In this document: positions 26,370-34,778 of the stretch, piece by piece
Layout: each line of letters opens with the position of its first letter
Position numbering within the stretch: the first letter of the stretch is position 1
The notes under the pieces: model-generated
Told to the model about the DNA's origin: nothing
Databases searched by the model: none
The model's input: the letters and a program-made list of their open reading frames with translations, nothing else
Position numbers and translations under genes: made by a program
Assembly (NCBI GenBank): GCA_964415675.1
Contig: CAYQBG010000014.1
Coordinates: 53,346-117,345, forward strand
Reading direction: 5' to 3'
Length of the DNA stretch: 64,000 bases
Source of the DNA: UBA5336 sp964415675
GTDB lineage: Bacteria; Pseudomonadota; Alphaproteobacteria; Caulobacterales; Hyphomonadaceae

Positions 26370-27119
26370 CTACCAGTCCATATCGTCTTCGTAACCAAGA
26401 TCGGTGAGCAGCAGCCCGTATCGCCGTTTGAAAACGGCCTTAAGTGGCGGGGTCAGCACATCCTGCCATGGCTGCGAGCTGGCATTCGCATTGTGCATGA
26501 GATCATAAGATTCCGGCCTCAGGGTCAATCCCAAATGATCGACGACGTGCTGCACTCTTGGATGGTCGCTGGTGTGCGCATCCTGGAAGTCTTCGAGCCT
26601 GACTTCGAGTGTGTTGGGGCGGGGGCGCCAAGGCTCGACCTGCCCTGCGAGAACGTCCTGTGTGATGCTCTGCAGCTCGTGGCGCAGACCTTCTTCCAGC
26701 GAGCTGTCCCTCAGGATCGGCCGGTCCTTCATCAACCGGTCCCAGACCCAACCCGCACGGGATTCGGTTGGGTGCCTGTCGCGATGATGGAAATAGTTGG
26801 AGACCCAGATCTGTCGGGGGTCGCGAACCACATGAAGGCCCAGGAAGTGTGGACGGCGCCGCATGACCTCGCCGACCACGCGCGGGCTGGAATTCGCCAG
26901 CAACAGCATGATCGGCTTGTCCCCACCCAGCCGGGAAAATTCGGTATTCTTCATGTCCAGCTCGTCGAGCCGACTGTGATGAAACGGAGCCGAACGGATG
27001 TTGTAACGGACCACCTCATAACCATTCATTTCAGCAAGGGGCTCAAGGACACGCAGACGGAAGAACCGGCTGCCGCATTTGTGGTGGCCGAAGAAGACAA
27101 TATGAGGTTGCGAGATCAC
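26370..27119 (-). CDS. Sulfotransferase family protein
   Basis: 249 residues from GTG 27119. The 4-nt GTGA overlap with the stop of the GDP-fucose synthase gene and AGGA nine nt upstream decide this start over the GTG at 27158. IVFFGHHKCGSRFFRLRVL is a PAPS-binding-type loop and LHVVRDPRQIWVSNYFHHRD the 3'-phosphate motif with the conserved Arg and Ser. It belongs to the general sulfotransferase family and is not closely similar to the two NKWYS-type genes. Translational coupling to fcl and gmd suggests action on a fucose-containing glycan (inference). Confidence 0.78.
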   Translation of the reverse strand: MISQPHIVFFGHHKCGSRFFRLRVLEPLAEMNGYEVVRYNIRSAPFHHSRLDELDMKNTEFSRLGGDKPIMLLLANSSPRVVGEVMRRRPHFLGLHVVRDPRQIWVSNYFHHRDRHPTESRAGWVWDRLMKDRPILRDSSLEEGLRHELQSITQDVLAGQVEPWRPRPNTLEVRLEDFQDAHTSDHPRVQHVVDHLGLTLRPESYDLMHNANASSQPWQDVLTPPLKAVFKRRYGLLLTDLGYEDDMDW

Positions 27120-28108
27120 GCCCGTCGTTCCTGGCTGTCTGTCAACAGTTGCGCCCACTTCGAATCAAGGAACCAGCGATAGGTCTGCGCAATTCCTTCC
27201 GCCAGACCGATCTTTGGTGCCCAGCCCAACGCGCGCAGCTTGTCAGCCGCCATCAGCTTGCGCGGTGTTCCGTCTGGTTTGGTCAGATCGTGACGCAGCT
27301 CTCCGCTCAACCCGACCACATCCATGACGGTTTCGGCAAGTTCCTTGATCGTAACATCGTTGCCTGATCCGATATTGATGTGCTCGGCGGCCGAATAGCA
27401 CTTCATTGTATGAATGAGCGCATCGGCAAGGTCATCCACATGAAGGAATTCACGTCTCGGCGTTCCTGTACCCCAGATTTCAATCCCGTTTTCACCTGCC
27501 AGCTTTGCGGTATGCGCCTTACGGATCAGTGCGGGCAGGACATGGCTTGATTCCAAGTCGAAATTGTCGTTTGGGCCGTAGAGATTTGTTGGCATCGCCG
27601 AGATGAAATCGAGACCATGCTGCTTGCGATAGGCCTCGCAAAGCTTGATCCCCGCAATCTTGGCGATGGCATACCATTCATTGGTCGCCTCGAGCGGGCC
27701 TGTCAGCAGGGCGTCTTCCCTTATCGGCTGCTCGGCAAATTTCGGATAAATGCATGACGAACCGAGAAACATCAATTTCTCCACGCCGACTTCAGCGGCA
27801 GCGTGGATCGTGTTCGCTTCGATCATCAGATTGTCATAGAGGAAATCTGCCGGGTAGGTGTCGTTTGCAAGAATCCCACCCACCTTGGCCGCAGCAACGA
27901 TCACGGCGTCGATCTTTCGGCTGGCGAAAAACCTCTCCACATCATTCTGGCGCATGAGATCGACCTCATCGCGCCCGGTGGTTATAACCTCCGCGCAACC
28001 CTCCTCCGACAGACGGCGCACACAGGCCGAGCCGACCATGCCACGATGTCCGGCTACCCAGATCCGTTTTCCCTTAAGTTCATAGCGCGGCTCAGCCTTC
28101 CCGGTCAC
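27116..28108 (-). CDS. fcl: GDP-L-fucose synthase
   Basis: 330 residues from GTG 28108, fixed by AGGAG seven nt upstream; the frame runs further upstream but inside gmd. The enzyme does the 3,5-epimerisation and NADPH reduction of GDP-4-keto-6-deoxymannose to GDP-L-fucose in the cytoplasm. Seen: NADP-binding GHRGMVGSACVRRL, the family segment MFLGSSCIYPKFAEQPI with the catalytic Ser, the YxxxK in NEWYAIAKIAGIKLCEAY, and PTNLYGPNDNFD and RREFLHVDDLADA, both standard for WcaG. It overlaps gmd by 17 nt and the sulfotransferase by 4 nt, forming a tight gmd-fcl-sulfotransferase operon. Confidence 0.95.
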   Translation of the reverse strand: MTGKAEPRYELKGKRIWVAGHRGMVGSACVRRLSEEGCAEVITTGRDEVDLMRQNDVERFFASRKIDAVIVAAAKVGGILANDTYPADFLYDNLMIEANTIHAAAEVGVEKLMFLGSSCIYPKFAEQPIREDALLTGPLEATNEWYAIAKIAGIKLCEAYRKQHGLDFISAMPTNLYGPNDNFDLESSHVLPALIRKAHTAKLAGENGIEIWGTGTPRREFLHVDDLADALIHTMKCYSAAEHINIGSGNDVTIKELAETVMDVVGLSGELRHDLTKPDGTPRKLMAADKLRALGWAPKIGLAEGIAQTYRWFLDSKWAQLLTDSQERRA

Positions 28109-29159
28109 GGCGGTTCTCCTCTCGCGCGACGGTCTCCAGGTCAGACGCCACCATTTCGGATACCAGTGTGGGGAATGGTGTTGAATGCACCCAGCCAAGC
28201 TTTTCACGCGCCTTGGTGGGGTCCGCCAGCAATTGCTCGACCTCGGCGGGGCGGAAATACCGCGGGTCAATGCGCACGAGCACCTTTCCGTCAGCCTTGT
28301 CGACACCGATCTCGTCGACGCCTTCACCCTGCCACTCGATCTCGCGGCCAGTATGCCGGAAAGCAAGTTCTACGAATTCACGCACCGAGTGCATTTCGCC
28401 GGTCCCCAGTACGAAATCATCAGGCTCGTCATGCTGGACAATGCGCCACATCCCCTCGACATAATCACGCGCATGCCCCCAGTCGCGCTGCGCCTCGAGA
28501 TTGCCAAGAAAGAGCGTATCCTGAAAGCCGAGATCGATCGCGGCAACCGCCCGCGTGATCTTGCGCGTGACAAAGGTCTCCCCACGCCAGGGACTCTCAT
28601 GATTGAACAGGATGCCGTTCGACGCGAACATTCCGTAGCTTTCGCGATAATTCACCGTGATCCAGTAGGCATAAAGTTTCGCCGCGCCATAAGGCGAGCG
28701 GGGGTAGAAGGGCGTGGTTTCCTTCTGGGGCACTTCCTGAACGAGACCGAAAAGTTCGGAGGTCGATGCCTGATAAAAGCGGGTCTTGTCCTGCAGCTGT
28801 AATATTCTCATCGCCTCGAGAAGACGCAGCGTTCCGACTGCGTCTGACTGGGCGGTGTATTCCGGCGACTCGAAGCTCACCTGGACATGGCTCTGGGCGC
28901 CCAGATTATAGATCTCGTCAGGCTGGATATCCTGAACCAGGCGGATGAGATTGGTCGAATCCGTGAGATCACCATAGTGCAGGTGGAACCTTGAATCGCC
29001 TGCATGGGGATCCTGGTAAATTCCGTCTACCCGCTCAGTGTTGAAGCTCGAGGATCGGCGCTTCACACCGTGGACTTCATAGCCCTTTTCAAGCAAAAGC
29101 CGTGCTAGGTAAGCGCCATCCTGACCGGTAATACCGGTAACAAGAGCTCGTTTGGGCAT
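28092..29159 (-). CDS. gmd: GDP-mannose 4,6-dehydratase
   Basis: 355 residues, normal length for the family. It converts GDP-mannose to GDP-4-keto-6-deoxymannose, the first step to GDP-L-fucose. Seen: RALVTGITGQDGAYLARLLL (NADP binding), VKRRSSSFNTERVDGIY, NLGAQSHVQVSFESPEYTAQ, STSELFGLVQEVPQKETTPF and the YxxxK in YPRSPYGAAKLYAYW, then SPWRGETFVTRKI and RDWGHARDYVEGMW. First gene of the gmd-fcl-sulfotransferase operon. A structured element lies 30-80 bp upstream. Confidence 0.97.
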   Translation of the reverse strand: MPKRALVTGITGQDGAYLARLLLEKGYEVHGVKRRSSSFNTERVDGIYQDPHAGDSRFHLHYGDLTDSTNLIRLVQDIQPDEIYNLGAQSHVQVSFESPEYTAQSDAVGTLRLLEAMRILQLQDKTRFYQASTSELFGLVQEVPQKETTPFYPRSPYGAAKLYAYWITVNYRESYGMFASNGILFNHESPWRGETFVTRKITRAVAAIDLGFQDTLFLGNLEAQRDWGHARDYVEGMWRIVQHDEPDDFVLGTGEMHSVREFVELAFRHTGREIEWQGEGVDEIGVDKADGKVLVRIDPRYFRPAEVEQLLADPTKAREKLGWVHSTPFPTLVSEMVASDLETVAREENRRDREG

Positions 29160-29514
29160 TCGACGTCCCCGAAATTATTGCAAAATTGAACCGAACGGCG
29201 GCTTAGTCAATTGCCACTGGCAAATCAAGCCACCGTTCGTTTATTGCTTCAATGCCCGGTGGGAGCATGAAGAGAGAATCAGGCTCACGAGGGCGCGAAA
29301 GAACAGTGCCCAACGCGCCCAGCCCCTGGTTCAATGACAGAAGGCCCCCGGCAGGGGGACTGTCGGCTAGCGGGCAGACCTTCGGCTGAATGCCTATTGT
29401 GCGGGCAGCTCAGTGCCGCGCCGGGGCGTTGCGCGCGACCTGATCATTTAACGCTGGAACCAGATGGATAGCGTGTTATACGCATCGTTAAGATTCACCG
29501 TGAGGGGGAAATCC
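29160..29514. other. Divergent intergenic region (355 bp) with structured elements
   Basis: Lies between gmd and a divergent glycosyltransferase gene. No convincing gene. It contains a nested stem-loop (29192-29239, listed separately) and a short GC hairpin, CCCCC (29345-29349) / GGGGG (29354-29358). Confidence 0.6.
29192..29239. promoter_or_regulatory. Nested stem-loop upstream of gmd
   Basis: CGAACGGCGGCTT (29192-29204) pairs with AAGCCACCGTTCG (29227-29239), 12 of 13 positions plus one possible G-T pair. Inside the loop TTGCC (29211-29215) pairs with GGCAA (29219-29223). It would lie in the 5' leader of gmd if transcription starts upstream, or could be an operator or a small dispersed repeat. 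Confidence 0.45.
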
Positions 29515-30465
29515 GTGCCTAAAGTAAGTATCATTTTCCGAGCGCTTAATGAGGATCGCTGGTTCGAACAGGCAGTTGAAGCCTGCAAGGCGCAGAGCAC
29601 CGACGATCTGGATATGGAGATCATCCTGGTCGACAGCGGCTCGACCGACGAGACCATTCCGATTGCGCGCCGTCATGGGCTCAAATTGGTGCAGATATCG
29701 CGTTCACAATTCACGTTCGGGCGTTCGCTGAATTGGGGCTGCGAGGCGGCGAGTGGTGACTTTCTTGTATTCATTTCCGCCCACTGCATTCCCTCGCATG
29801 ACAAATGGCTCGAGAATCTGATCGCACCGCTACGCAGCGGCATTGCCGACTATACGTATGGCCGACAGCTAGGTCACGAAGTCTCCAAATTCTCCGAAAA
29901 ACGCCTGTTCGAGAAATATTTCCCATCGTTTGATCGCGTGCCGCAGGAGGGATATTTCTGCAACAATGCCAACTCGGCAATTCGGGCGGATGTCTGGCAC
30001 AAGTATCAGTTTGATGAAGATGTGACGGGCCTTGAGGACATGGTGCTTGCACGCCAGTTGGTCGCGGATGGGGGCAAGATCGGATATGTGGCTGATGCGC
30101 CCGTCACTCACATTCACGAAGAATCTCTGAAGCAGACCCGCAACCGCTATTACCGAGAGGCGCTGGTCCTTCGGAATATCATGCCCGAAGTACATGTTAC
30201 CCGGCTGGACGCGTTGCGCTACTTTTTCGCAGGTGTCGCGTTCGACATGGTTTCAGCTGCAAAGCAGCGTCTCCTTTATCGCAAGGCGGGCGAAATCATT
30301 GGCTTCCGGTTCATGCAGTATCTTGGAACCTATCGCGGCCACAACGAGCACCGTCGATTGTCACGCGCTCAGAAGGAAGCCTATTTCTACCCTAAGCCGG
30401 CATCGCCAAATCGGGACCTGCCCGAGCCAGCCTTGCCCGAAGCTCAGCTCCGGCGTACGGCCTGA
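29515..30465 (+). CDS. Family 2 glycosyltransferase
   Basis: 316 residues from GTG 29515; GAGGGGG six nt upstream makes this start much better than the TTG-type start 17 codons earlier. GT-A fold: VPKVSIIFRALNEDRWFEQA, IILVDSGSTDETIPIARRHG, a metal-site region FLVFISAHCIPSHDKWLEN (SAH in the usual DxD place), and FDEDVTGLEDMVLARQLVAD. This set resembles rhamnosyl/GalNAc-type GT2 enzymes of surface polysaccharides. The SAH instead of DxD is common in that subgroup. Donor is unknown; GDP-fucose from the neighbouring operon or a UDP-sugar are both possible. No transmembrane helix is evident. Confidence 0.85.
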   Translation: MPKVSIIFRALNEDRWFEQAVEACKAQSTDDLDMEIILVDSGSTDETIPIARRHGLKLVQISRSQFTFGRSLNWGCEAASGDFLVFISAHCIPSHDKWLENLIAPLRSGIADYTYGRQLGHEVSKFSEKRLFEKYFPSFDRVPQEGYFCNNANSAIRADVWHKYQFDEDVTGLEDMVLARQLVADGGKIGYVADAPVTHIHEESLKQTRNRYYREALVLRNIMPEVHVTRLDALRYFFAGVAFDMVSAAKQRLLYRKAGEIIGFRFMQYLGTYRGHNEHRRLSRAQKEAYFYPKPASPNRDLPEPALPEAQLRRTA

Positions 30466-30745
30466 TACCAGCCCTCGCGCTTTCGGCCCGGTGTGTGCGC
30501 GAACACCTCTCTCAACTGCCGTCTTCGAATCTTTCCTGTCGCGTGTTCAGATAGCGCTCAGTTTACGCGACTCGGATTAGGCGAAAGGAACTTTTCGCAT
30601 TTGGAGATCGAAGATATGGGGTGTGTCTGACTTGCTTCGCGCCACCTTCCACCGAACTTACCCCGCGTCCAGCCCACTCGAACCCGATCCCGCAGCTCTA
30701 TTCGATCTTCGGTCCTGATCTCAATCTTGCTCTCGGAGTCCTGAA

Positions 30746-31459
30746 ATGTCCGAACATGGCCTCGTTGCCCTATTGCCTATGAAGGCTCACAGTGCACGCG
30801 TGAAATCCAAGAATTTCCGGAGTATCGCTGGAAAGCCGCTGTTCCGCTGGATTCTCGATACGCTGCTGCGCGTCGATGAGATTGAGAAAGTCGTCATCAA
30901 CACAGATGCGCGCGAACTTTTGGCCGAGGCTGGCCTCAATGACGGGGACGCAGGCGGGCGGATTATGATCCGTGACCGCCATCCCGAGATTTGCGGCGAT
31001 CTTGTGTCAATGAACTTGGTGCTTGCCGATGACGTCGCGAATGTTGACGCTGCGGCATACTTCATGACGCACACGACCAATCCACTGCTCGCTGCGTCTA
31101 CAATTCGCGAAATGCACACGAAATATCTGGACGGGACGAAAAGCGGCGCGGCCGATTCCCTCTTTACCGTTACCTGCCACCAGACTCGTTTCTATACGCC
31201 TCAGGGGGCGCCCATCAATCATGACCCTGCCAATCTCATCCGCACCCAAGACCTGCCTCCATATCTGGAGGAAAATTCGGTCGGCTACTGGTTCAGCCGC
31301 GAAAGCTTCGCAAAAACGCAAGCGCGCATCGGCAAAGAGCCTATTCTCTTCGCAACTCCGCAACTGGAATCTGTCGACATTGACGAGCCGGCCGACTGGT
31401 TCATGGCTGAATCTCTTCTCATGCGAGTTGCTGCAGGTGAGCCCCTTCCAGAGGCCTGA
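30746..31459 (+). CDS. Acylneuraminate cytidylyltransferase family protein (CMP-sugar synthetase)
   Basis: 237 residues. It should activate a 3-deoxy-2-ulosonic acid with CTP to give a CMP-sugar in the cytoplasm. Seen: VALLPMKAHSARVKSKNFRS in place of the usual nucleotide-binding LIPARxGSKxxxxKN, AGKPLFRWILDTLL, VVINTDARELLAEA, MTHTTNPLLAASTIREM, and a C-terminal SVDIDEPADWFMAESLL, which is diagnostic of the NeuA/PseF/KdsB-like family (IDxPxDW). The glycine-poor MKAHSARVKSKN loop is a variant. First gene of an operon with a hydroxyacid dehydrogenase 27 nt downstream and sugar-oxidising enzymes further on. Whether the substrate is Kdo, Neu, Leg, Pse or something new cannot be read. Confidence 0.85.
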   Translation: MSEHGLVALLPMKAHSARVKSKNFRSIAGKPLFRWILDTLLRVDEIEKVVINTDARELLAEAGLNDGDAGGRIMIRDRHPEICGDLVSMNLVLADDVANVDAAAYFMTHTTNPLLAASTIREMHTKYLDGTKSGAADSLFTVTCHQTRFYTPQGAPINHDPANLIRTQDLPPYLEENSVGYWFSRESFAKTQARIGKEPILFATPQLESVDIDEPADWFMAESLLMRVAAGEPLPEA

Positions 31460-31486
31460 GTTCAATTATCCAGACAGGAGTCCGAA

Positions 31487-32428
31487 ATGAGCGAGCCTCG
31501 CATTCTCGTCACCTGCCCGCCAATGCTCGGGCTTTTCAACGAATTTCGCCCGACATTCGAACACTACGCACTCGTTGGCCAGCCCGCCAATGTCGCCCAG
31601 GTGATGACCGAAGATGAGTTGATTGCGACCCTGCCCGAATATGACGGCTGGATCATCGGCGACGACCCGGCCAGCCGGCGGGTTTTCGAAGCGGCCCGGA
31701 TGGGAAAGCTCCGGGCGGCCGTGAAGTGGGGCGTGGGCGTGGACAATGTTGATTTCGCAGCCTGTCACGATCTTGGCATTCCGGTATCCAACACGCCCAG
31801 CGTTTTCGGACGTGAGGTGGCCGATGTCGCCATGTGCTATGTTCTCGGCCTGGCCCGGAAAACCTTCGAAATCGATCGCGCCATACGCCAGGACCATTCT
31901 TGGCCGAAACCTCCGGGTATCTCGACCTGGGACAAGACCGTGGCCCTTGTCGGGTACGGGGATATTGGTCGAATGACGGCAAAGCGGCTCAATGCCTGCG
32001 ACATGAAGGTCATTGCTTATGATCCCTATTTCACACCCGCTGACAGCATTGAAGTCGAACCGGCGACATGGCCCGAGCGTATCGGCGAAGCCGACTTCAT
32101 CGTTTTTACCTGCCCTCTGACACCGGAGACCAGGCACATGTTCAATGAAGCTCTGCTGGCGCATCTCAAGCCGGGCGTGCGCGTTATAAATGTCTCCCGC
32201 GGACCAGTCATCAAGCAAAGCGCACTTGTACAGGGCCTCGAAGACGGAATTGTCGGTTCGGCCGCACTGGATGTGTTCGAGGTCGAACCTATCGCGACTG
32301 ATAGTCCGTTGCGGCGTTTTGACAACACGATTTTCGGCTCCCATAACGGATCCAACACTGTTGATGCCGTGCGGCATGTAAGCAAACTTGCCATACAGAA
32401 AATGGCAGGGCTCCTGAAAATGACCTGA
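31487..32428 (+). CDS. D-isomer-specific 2-hydroxyacid dehydrogenase family protein
   Basis: 313 residues. NAD(P)-dependent reduction of a 2-keto acid, or the reverse, is the family reaction. Seen: KWGVGVDNVDFAACHDLGIP, the dinucleotide-binding loop VALVGYGDIGRMTAKRL, catalytic Arg in INVSRGPVIKQSAL, Glu in DVFEVEPIATDSPL, and the final His in IFGSHNGSNTVDAV. These place it near SerA-type phosphoglycerate dehydrogenases, but the C-terminal regulatory domain is absent. Directly downstream of a CMP-sugar synthetase, so its substrate is more likely a sugar-derived keto or hydroxy acid than phosphoglycerate (inference). Confidence 0.88.
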   Translation: MSEPRILVTCPPMLGLFNEFRPTFEHYALVGQPANVAQVMTEDELIATLPEYDGWIIGDDPASRRVFEAARMGKLRAAVKWGVGVDNVDFAACHDLGIPVSNTPSVFGREVADVAMCYVLGLARKTFEIDRAIRQDHSWPKPPGISTWDKTVALVGYGDIGRMTAKRLNACDMKVIAYDPYFTPADSIEVEPATWPERIGEADFIVFTCPLTPETRHMFNEALLAHLKPGVRVINVSRGPVIKQSALVQGLEDGIVGSAALDVFEVEPIATDSPLRRFDNTIFGSHNGSNTVDAVRHVSKLAIQKMAGLLKMT

Positions 32429-32689
32429 CCGGAGCCAGGGGCGTCGTCCGCATCGGTTCTGTCGAAGCTGCCGGCCATGGACATTTTCAGAGACCCGCGA
32501 TCTCGACCTGGCTGGGCCGCTATCGGTCAGGCCGGGGTGCTGGTGCCAACCATAGGCGAGCGCACAATGGCCAGGTCGTTGATCAAGGCACGTTAACTCG
32601 CCTGAATCACGCATCAGACTTCTGTCTTGCAAGGCAAAACCTGTTCGTGTCTAACCAAGCAGGTGATATCAGGGATCAACTCTGCAATT

Positions 32690-33109
32690 ATGCCGAAGCG
32701 ATGCGCCGACATTCAGCCCGAAACGCTCGATTTCGAGATATTCCCGCCGGTGAAACTCTCCGGCTTTCAAGAATATGGGGCACGTTGGCGGATCAATGGC
32801 ATGGGCCATGAAACGGCTCCGAAACTGAGCCTGAAAGATATCAAGGCGCTAGCAGGCGGCGGCATTCTCTGGCGCAAGGTTGTCGATGTGAACCCGATCA
32901 GTGGCGCGCGGGTGACACCCGATGACAGCTCACGGGTCCTTGTGCGTGCCTCCTCGAGCAAGCCAGAACTCGTGATCATACTCGAAAACATGCAGAGCGA
33001 CGACGATATGCGCGACCTGTTCCACAAGGAAATGAAACCGCGCCAAATATACGGAAACTGCAAAATACAATCAGGAAATCTGACCGCGACATGCAGCCAA
33101 GCGACTTAA
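32690..33109 (+). CDS. Hypothetical protein in the CMP-sugar operon
   Basis: 139 residues from ATG 32690 (a longer frame begins at 32627). I do not recognise it. It contains FEIFPPVKLSGFQEYGARWR, GGGILWRKVVDVNPISG and LVIILENMQSDDDMRDLFHK, reads as a compact soluble domain, and has codon use like its neighbours, with mostly G/C third positions. Its end overlaps the next gene (SDR) by 19 nt in another frame, which supports a real, translationally coupled gene. No signal peptide or membrane helix. A small binding or accessory protein is all that can be suggested. Confidence 0.5.
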   Translation: MPKRCADIQPETLDFEIFPPVKLSGFQEYGARWRINGMGHETAPKLSLKDIKALAGGGILWRKVVDVNPISGARVTPDDSSRVLVRASSSKPELVIILENMQSDDDMRDLFHKEMKPRQIYGNCKIQSGNLTATCSQAT

Positions 33110-33855
33110 TACGTGTGTATCCGGGACTGGATGGCGCACGGGTCTTCATTACCGGCGGCGCGACGGGTATCGGCGCAGCGATCGTTGAGTGCTTTGCAGA
33201 CCAGGGAGCCAGAGTTGCCTTTAACGATATCGCCGAGATCGAAGGAAATCAACTTGCCGACAAGACTGACGGCGAGGTGCATTTCTCGGTTTGCGACGTC
33301 ACAGAAGCGGGCAAGCTGAAAGAGGCTATTGACGAGGCGGCCACAAAACTCGGCGGCCTTGACGTACTTATCAACAATGTCGCGAACGACCAACGTCAGG
33401 CTTTCGATGAGATCGATCCCGAAGATTGGCGCAGGAGCCTTGCAGTAAATCTGGACCCGGTTTTCTTGGCAACCTCGGCGGCCATACCTCATTTGCGGAG
33501 GGCTGGCGGCGGATCCATCATAAACATGAGTTCCCTCAACGCGTTTCTTGGACCAGCAGACCTTCCCGCCTACACTGCGGCCAAGGCGGCAATCATTGGT
33601 CTTACGAAGACAACGGCCCGGAAGTACGGCCCTGATAGAATTCGCGCCAATGCCATCGTTCCAGGCTGGGTCGTCACGGATCGACAGAAGTCCCTTTGGC
33701 TGACCCCGCAGGCCGAGCAGGAGTGGAAAGAGATGTGCTGCCTCAAGGACGATCTCCTTCCGGAGGACGTGGCGCGACTGGCCCTTTTTCTTGCTTCTGA
33801 AGATGCGAGCATGATCACCAATCAAGCCTTCATAATTGATGGGGGGCGGATATGA
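33091..33855 (+). CDS. Short-chain dehydrogenase/reductase (sugar dehydrogenase-like)
   Basis: 254 residues, classical SDR length. Seen: cofactor loop FITGGATGIGAAIVECFADQ, NNVAND (NNAG position), catalytic Ser in IINMSSLNAFLGP, Tyr-x3-Lys in LPAYTAAKAAIIGLTKTTAR, and the C-terminal DGGRI. Asp/Asn choice after strand 2 (VAFNDIAEIEG) suggests NAD preference. Its stop overlaps the start of the SMP-30/lactonase gene by 4 nt (ATGA). SDR plus lactonase pairs in other bacteria oxidise an aldose to lactone and then to aldonate (as for xylose, arabinose, fucose or galactose), so that is the probable reaction here. Confidence 0.9.
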   Translation: MQPSDLIRVYPGLDGARVFITGGATGIGAAIVECFADQGARVAFNDIAEIEGNQLADKTDGEVHFSVCDVTEAGKLKEAIDEAATKLGGLDVLINNVANDQRQAFDEIDPEDWRRSLAVNLDPVFLATSAAIPHLRRAGGGSIINMSSLNAFLGPADLPAYTAAKAAIIGLTKTTARKYGPDRIRANAIVPGWVVTDRQKSLWLTPQAEQEWKEMCCLKDDLLPEDVARLALFLASEDASMITNQAFIIDGGRI

Positions 33856-34778
33856 GAAGGAATGAACAGATGCATGCTCGCCTTCTCTTTACTGTCAATT
33901 GCGGTGATCGCCTTGGGGAAGGAATCATCTGGGATGAACGAGCCGGCGAGTTTCTCTGGACAGACATATTGGGGCGGCGCTTCCACAGTTTCGATCCACA
34001 CTCCGGCAAACACACCAGCCATGAGTTGCTCAAGCGTCTGTGCTCGTTCAGCCTCACGGCGGAACCCGATATCCTGCTCGCCGCTTTCGACGATGGCGTT
34101 GCGCTCCTAAACCGGCGCTCACTGTCTGTGGAATGGCTGGCGCGTCCTCAAATGCACCCGGGCACGCGATTGAATGATGGCCGCACGGGTCCGGACGGGC
34201 GATTTTGGGTTGGTAGCATGGTCGAAAACCCCAAAATCGCCGGGGGAACTTCGCACGGCTCACTCTATTGCGTCGATTTGGACGGGAATATGAGTACGCA
34301 TTTGGACGGCATCGGCATCTCCAACGGCATCTGCTGGAGCCCGGACGCCAGGACCATGTATTTCGCTGACACCTCACATGGCGAAGTCAAGACGATAGAG
34401 TATGATCCCGTGAACGGTACCCTCGGCAAGGCAGTCTCCTGGCTGACATTCACCGGAACGGGCAGACCGGATGGCGCAATCACCGATGCCAAGGGCGTGT
34501 ATTGGTCGGCGCTTTGGGGAGAAGGCTGCGTCGCTGGCTTTGATGCTGATGGTCGTGAACTGGACCGGCTTCCACTACCCGTGCCTTTTGCCACTTGTCC
34601 GGCATTCGGCGGAATGTCCGGCAACCTTATTGGTGTAACCACAGCTCAGGCACTTGCCAACGCAATGCCGGAAAATCGGGAAATTGCAGGCGAAGGCAGT
34701 ATGTTTATTTTCGAGACCGACCTGTCGGGACCTCCGGCCTGTCATTGGAACGGCACAGTGGCAGTATCCCTGCGATAA
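33852..34778 (+). CDS. SMP-30/gluconolactonase-like sugar lactonase
   Basis: 308 residues; six-bladed beta-propeller of the SMP-30/gluconolactonase/LRE family, a divalent-metal lactonase. Metal ligands are visible in order: Glu in LGEGIIWDERAGEFLW, Asn in GTRLNDGRTGPDGRFWVGSM, Asn in GIGISNGICWSPDARTMYFA, and Asp in TGRPDGAITDAKGVYWSAL. It starts inside the stop of the SDR gene, so both should be made together. Hydrolysis of an aldonolactone produced by the SDR is the likely role. Confidence 0.9.
   Translation: MRRNEQMHARLLFTVNCGDRLGEGIIWDERAGEFLWTDILGRRFHSFDPHSGKHTSHELLKRLCSFSLTAEPDILLAAFDDGVALLNRRSLSVEWLARPQMHPGTRLNDGRTGPDGRFWVGSMVENPKIAGGTSHGSLYCVDLDGNMSTHLDGIGISNGICWSPDARTMYFADTSHGEVKTIEYDPVNGTLGKAVSWLTFTGTGRPDGAITDAKGVYWSALWGEGCVAGFDADGRELDRLPLPVPFATCPAFGGMSGNLIGVTTAQALANAMPENREIAGEGSMFIFETDLSGPPACHWNGTVAVSLR

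Noticed and set aside
26100..27182. 360-codon plus-strand open frame antisense to the sulfotransferase gene
   Set aside because: The opposite strand has conserved sulfotransferase motifs and GTGA coupling to fcl; the plus frame shows no domain.
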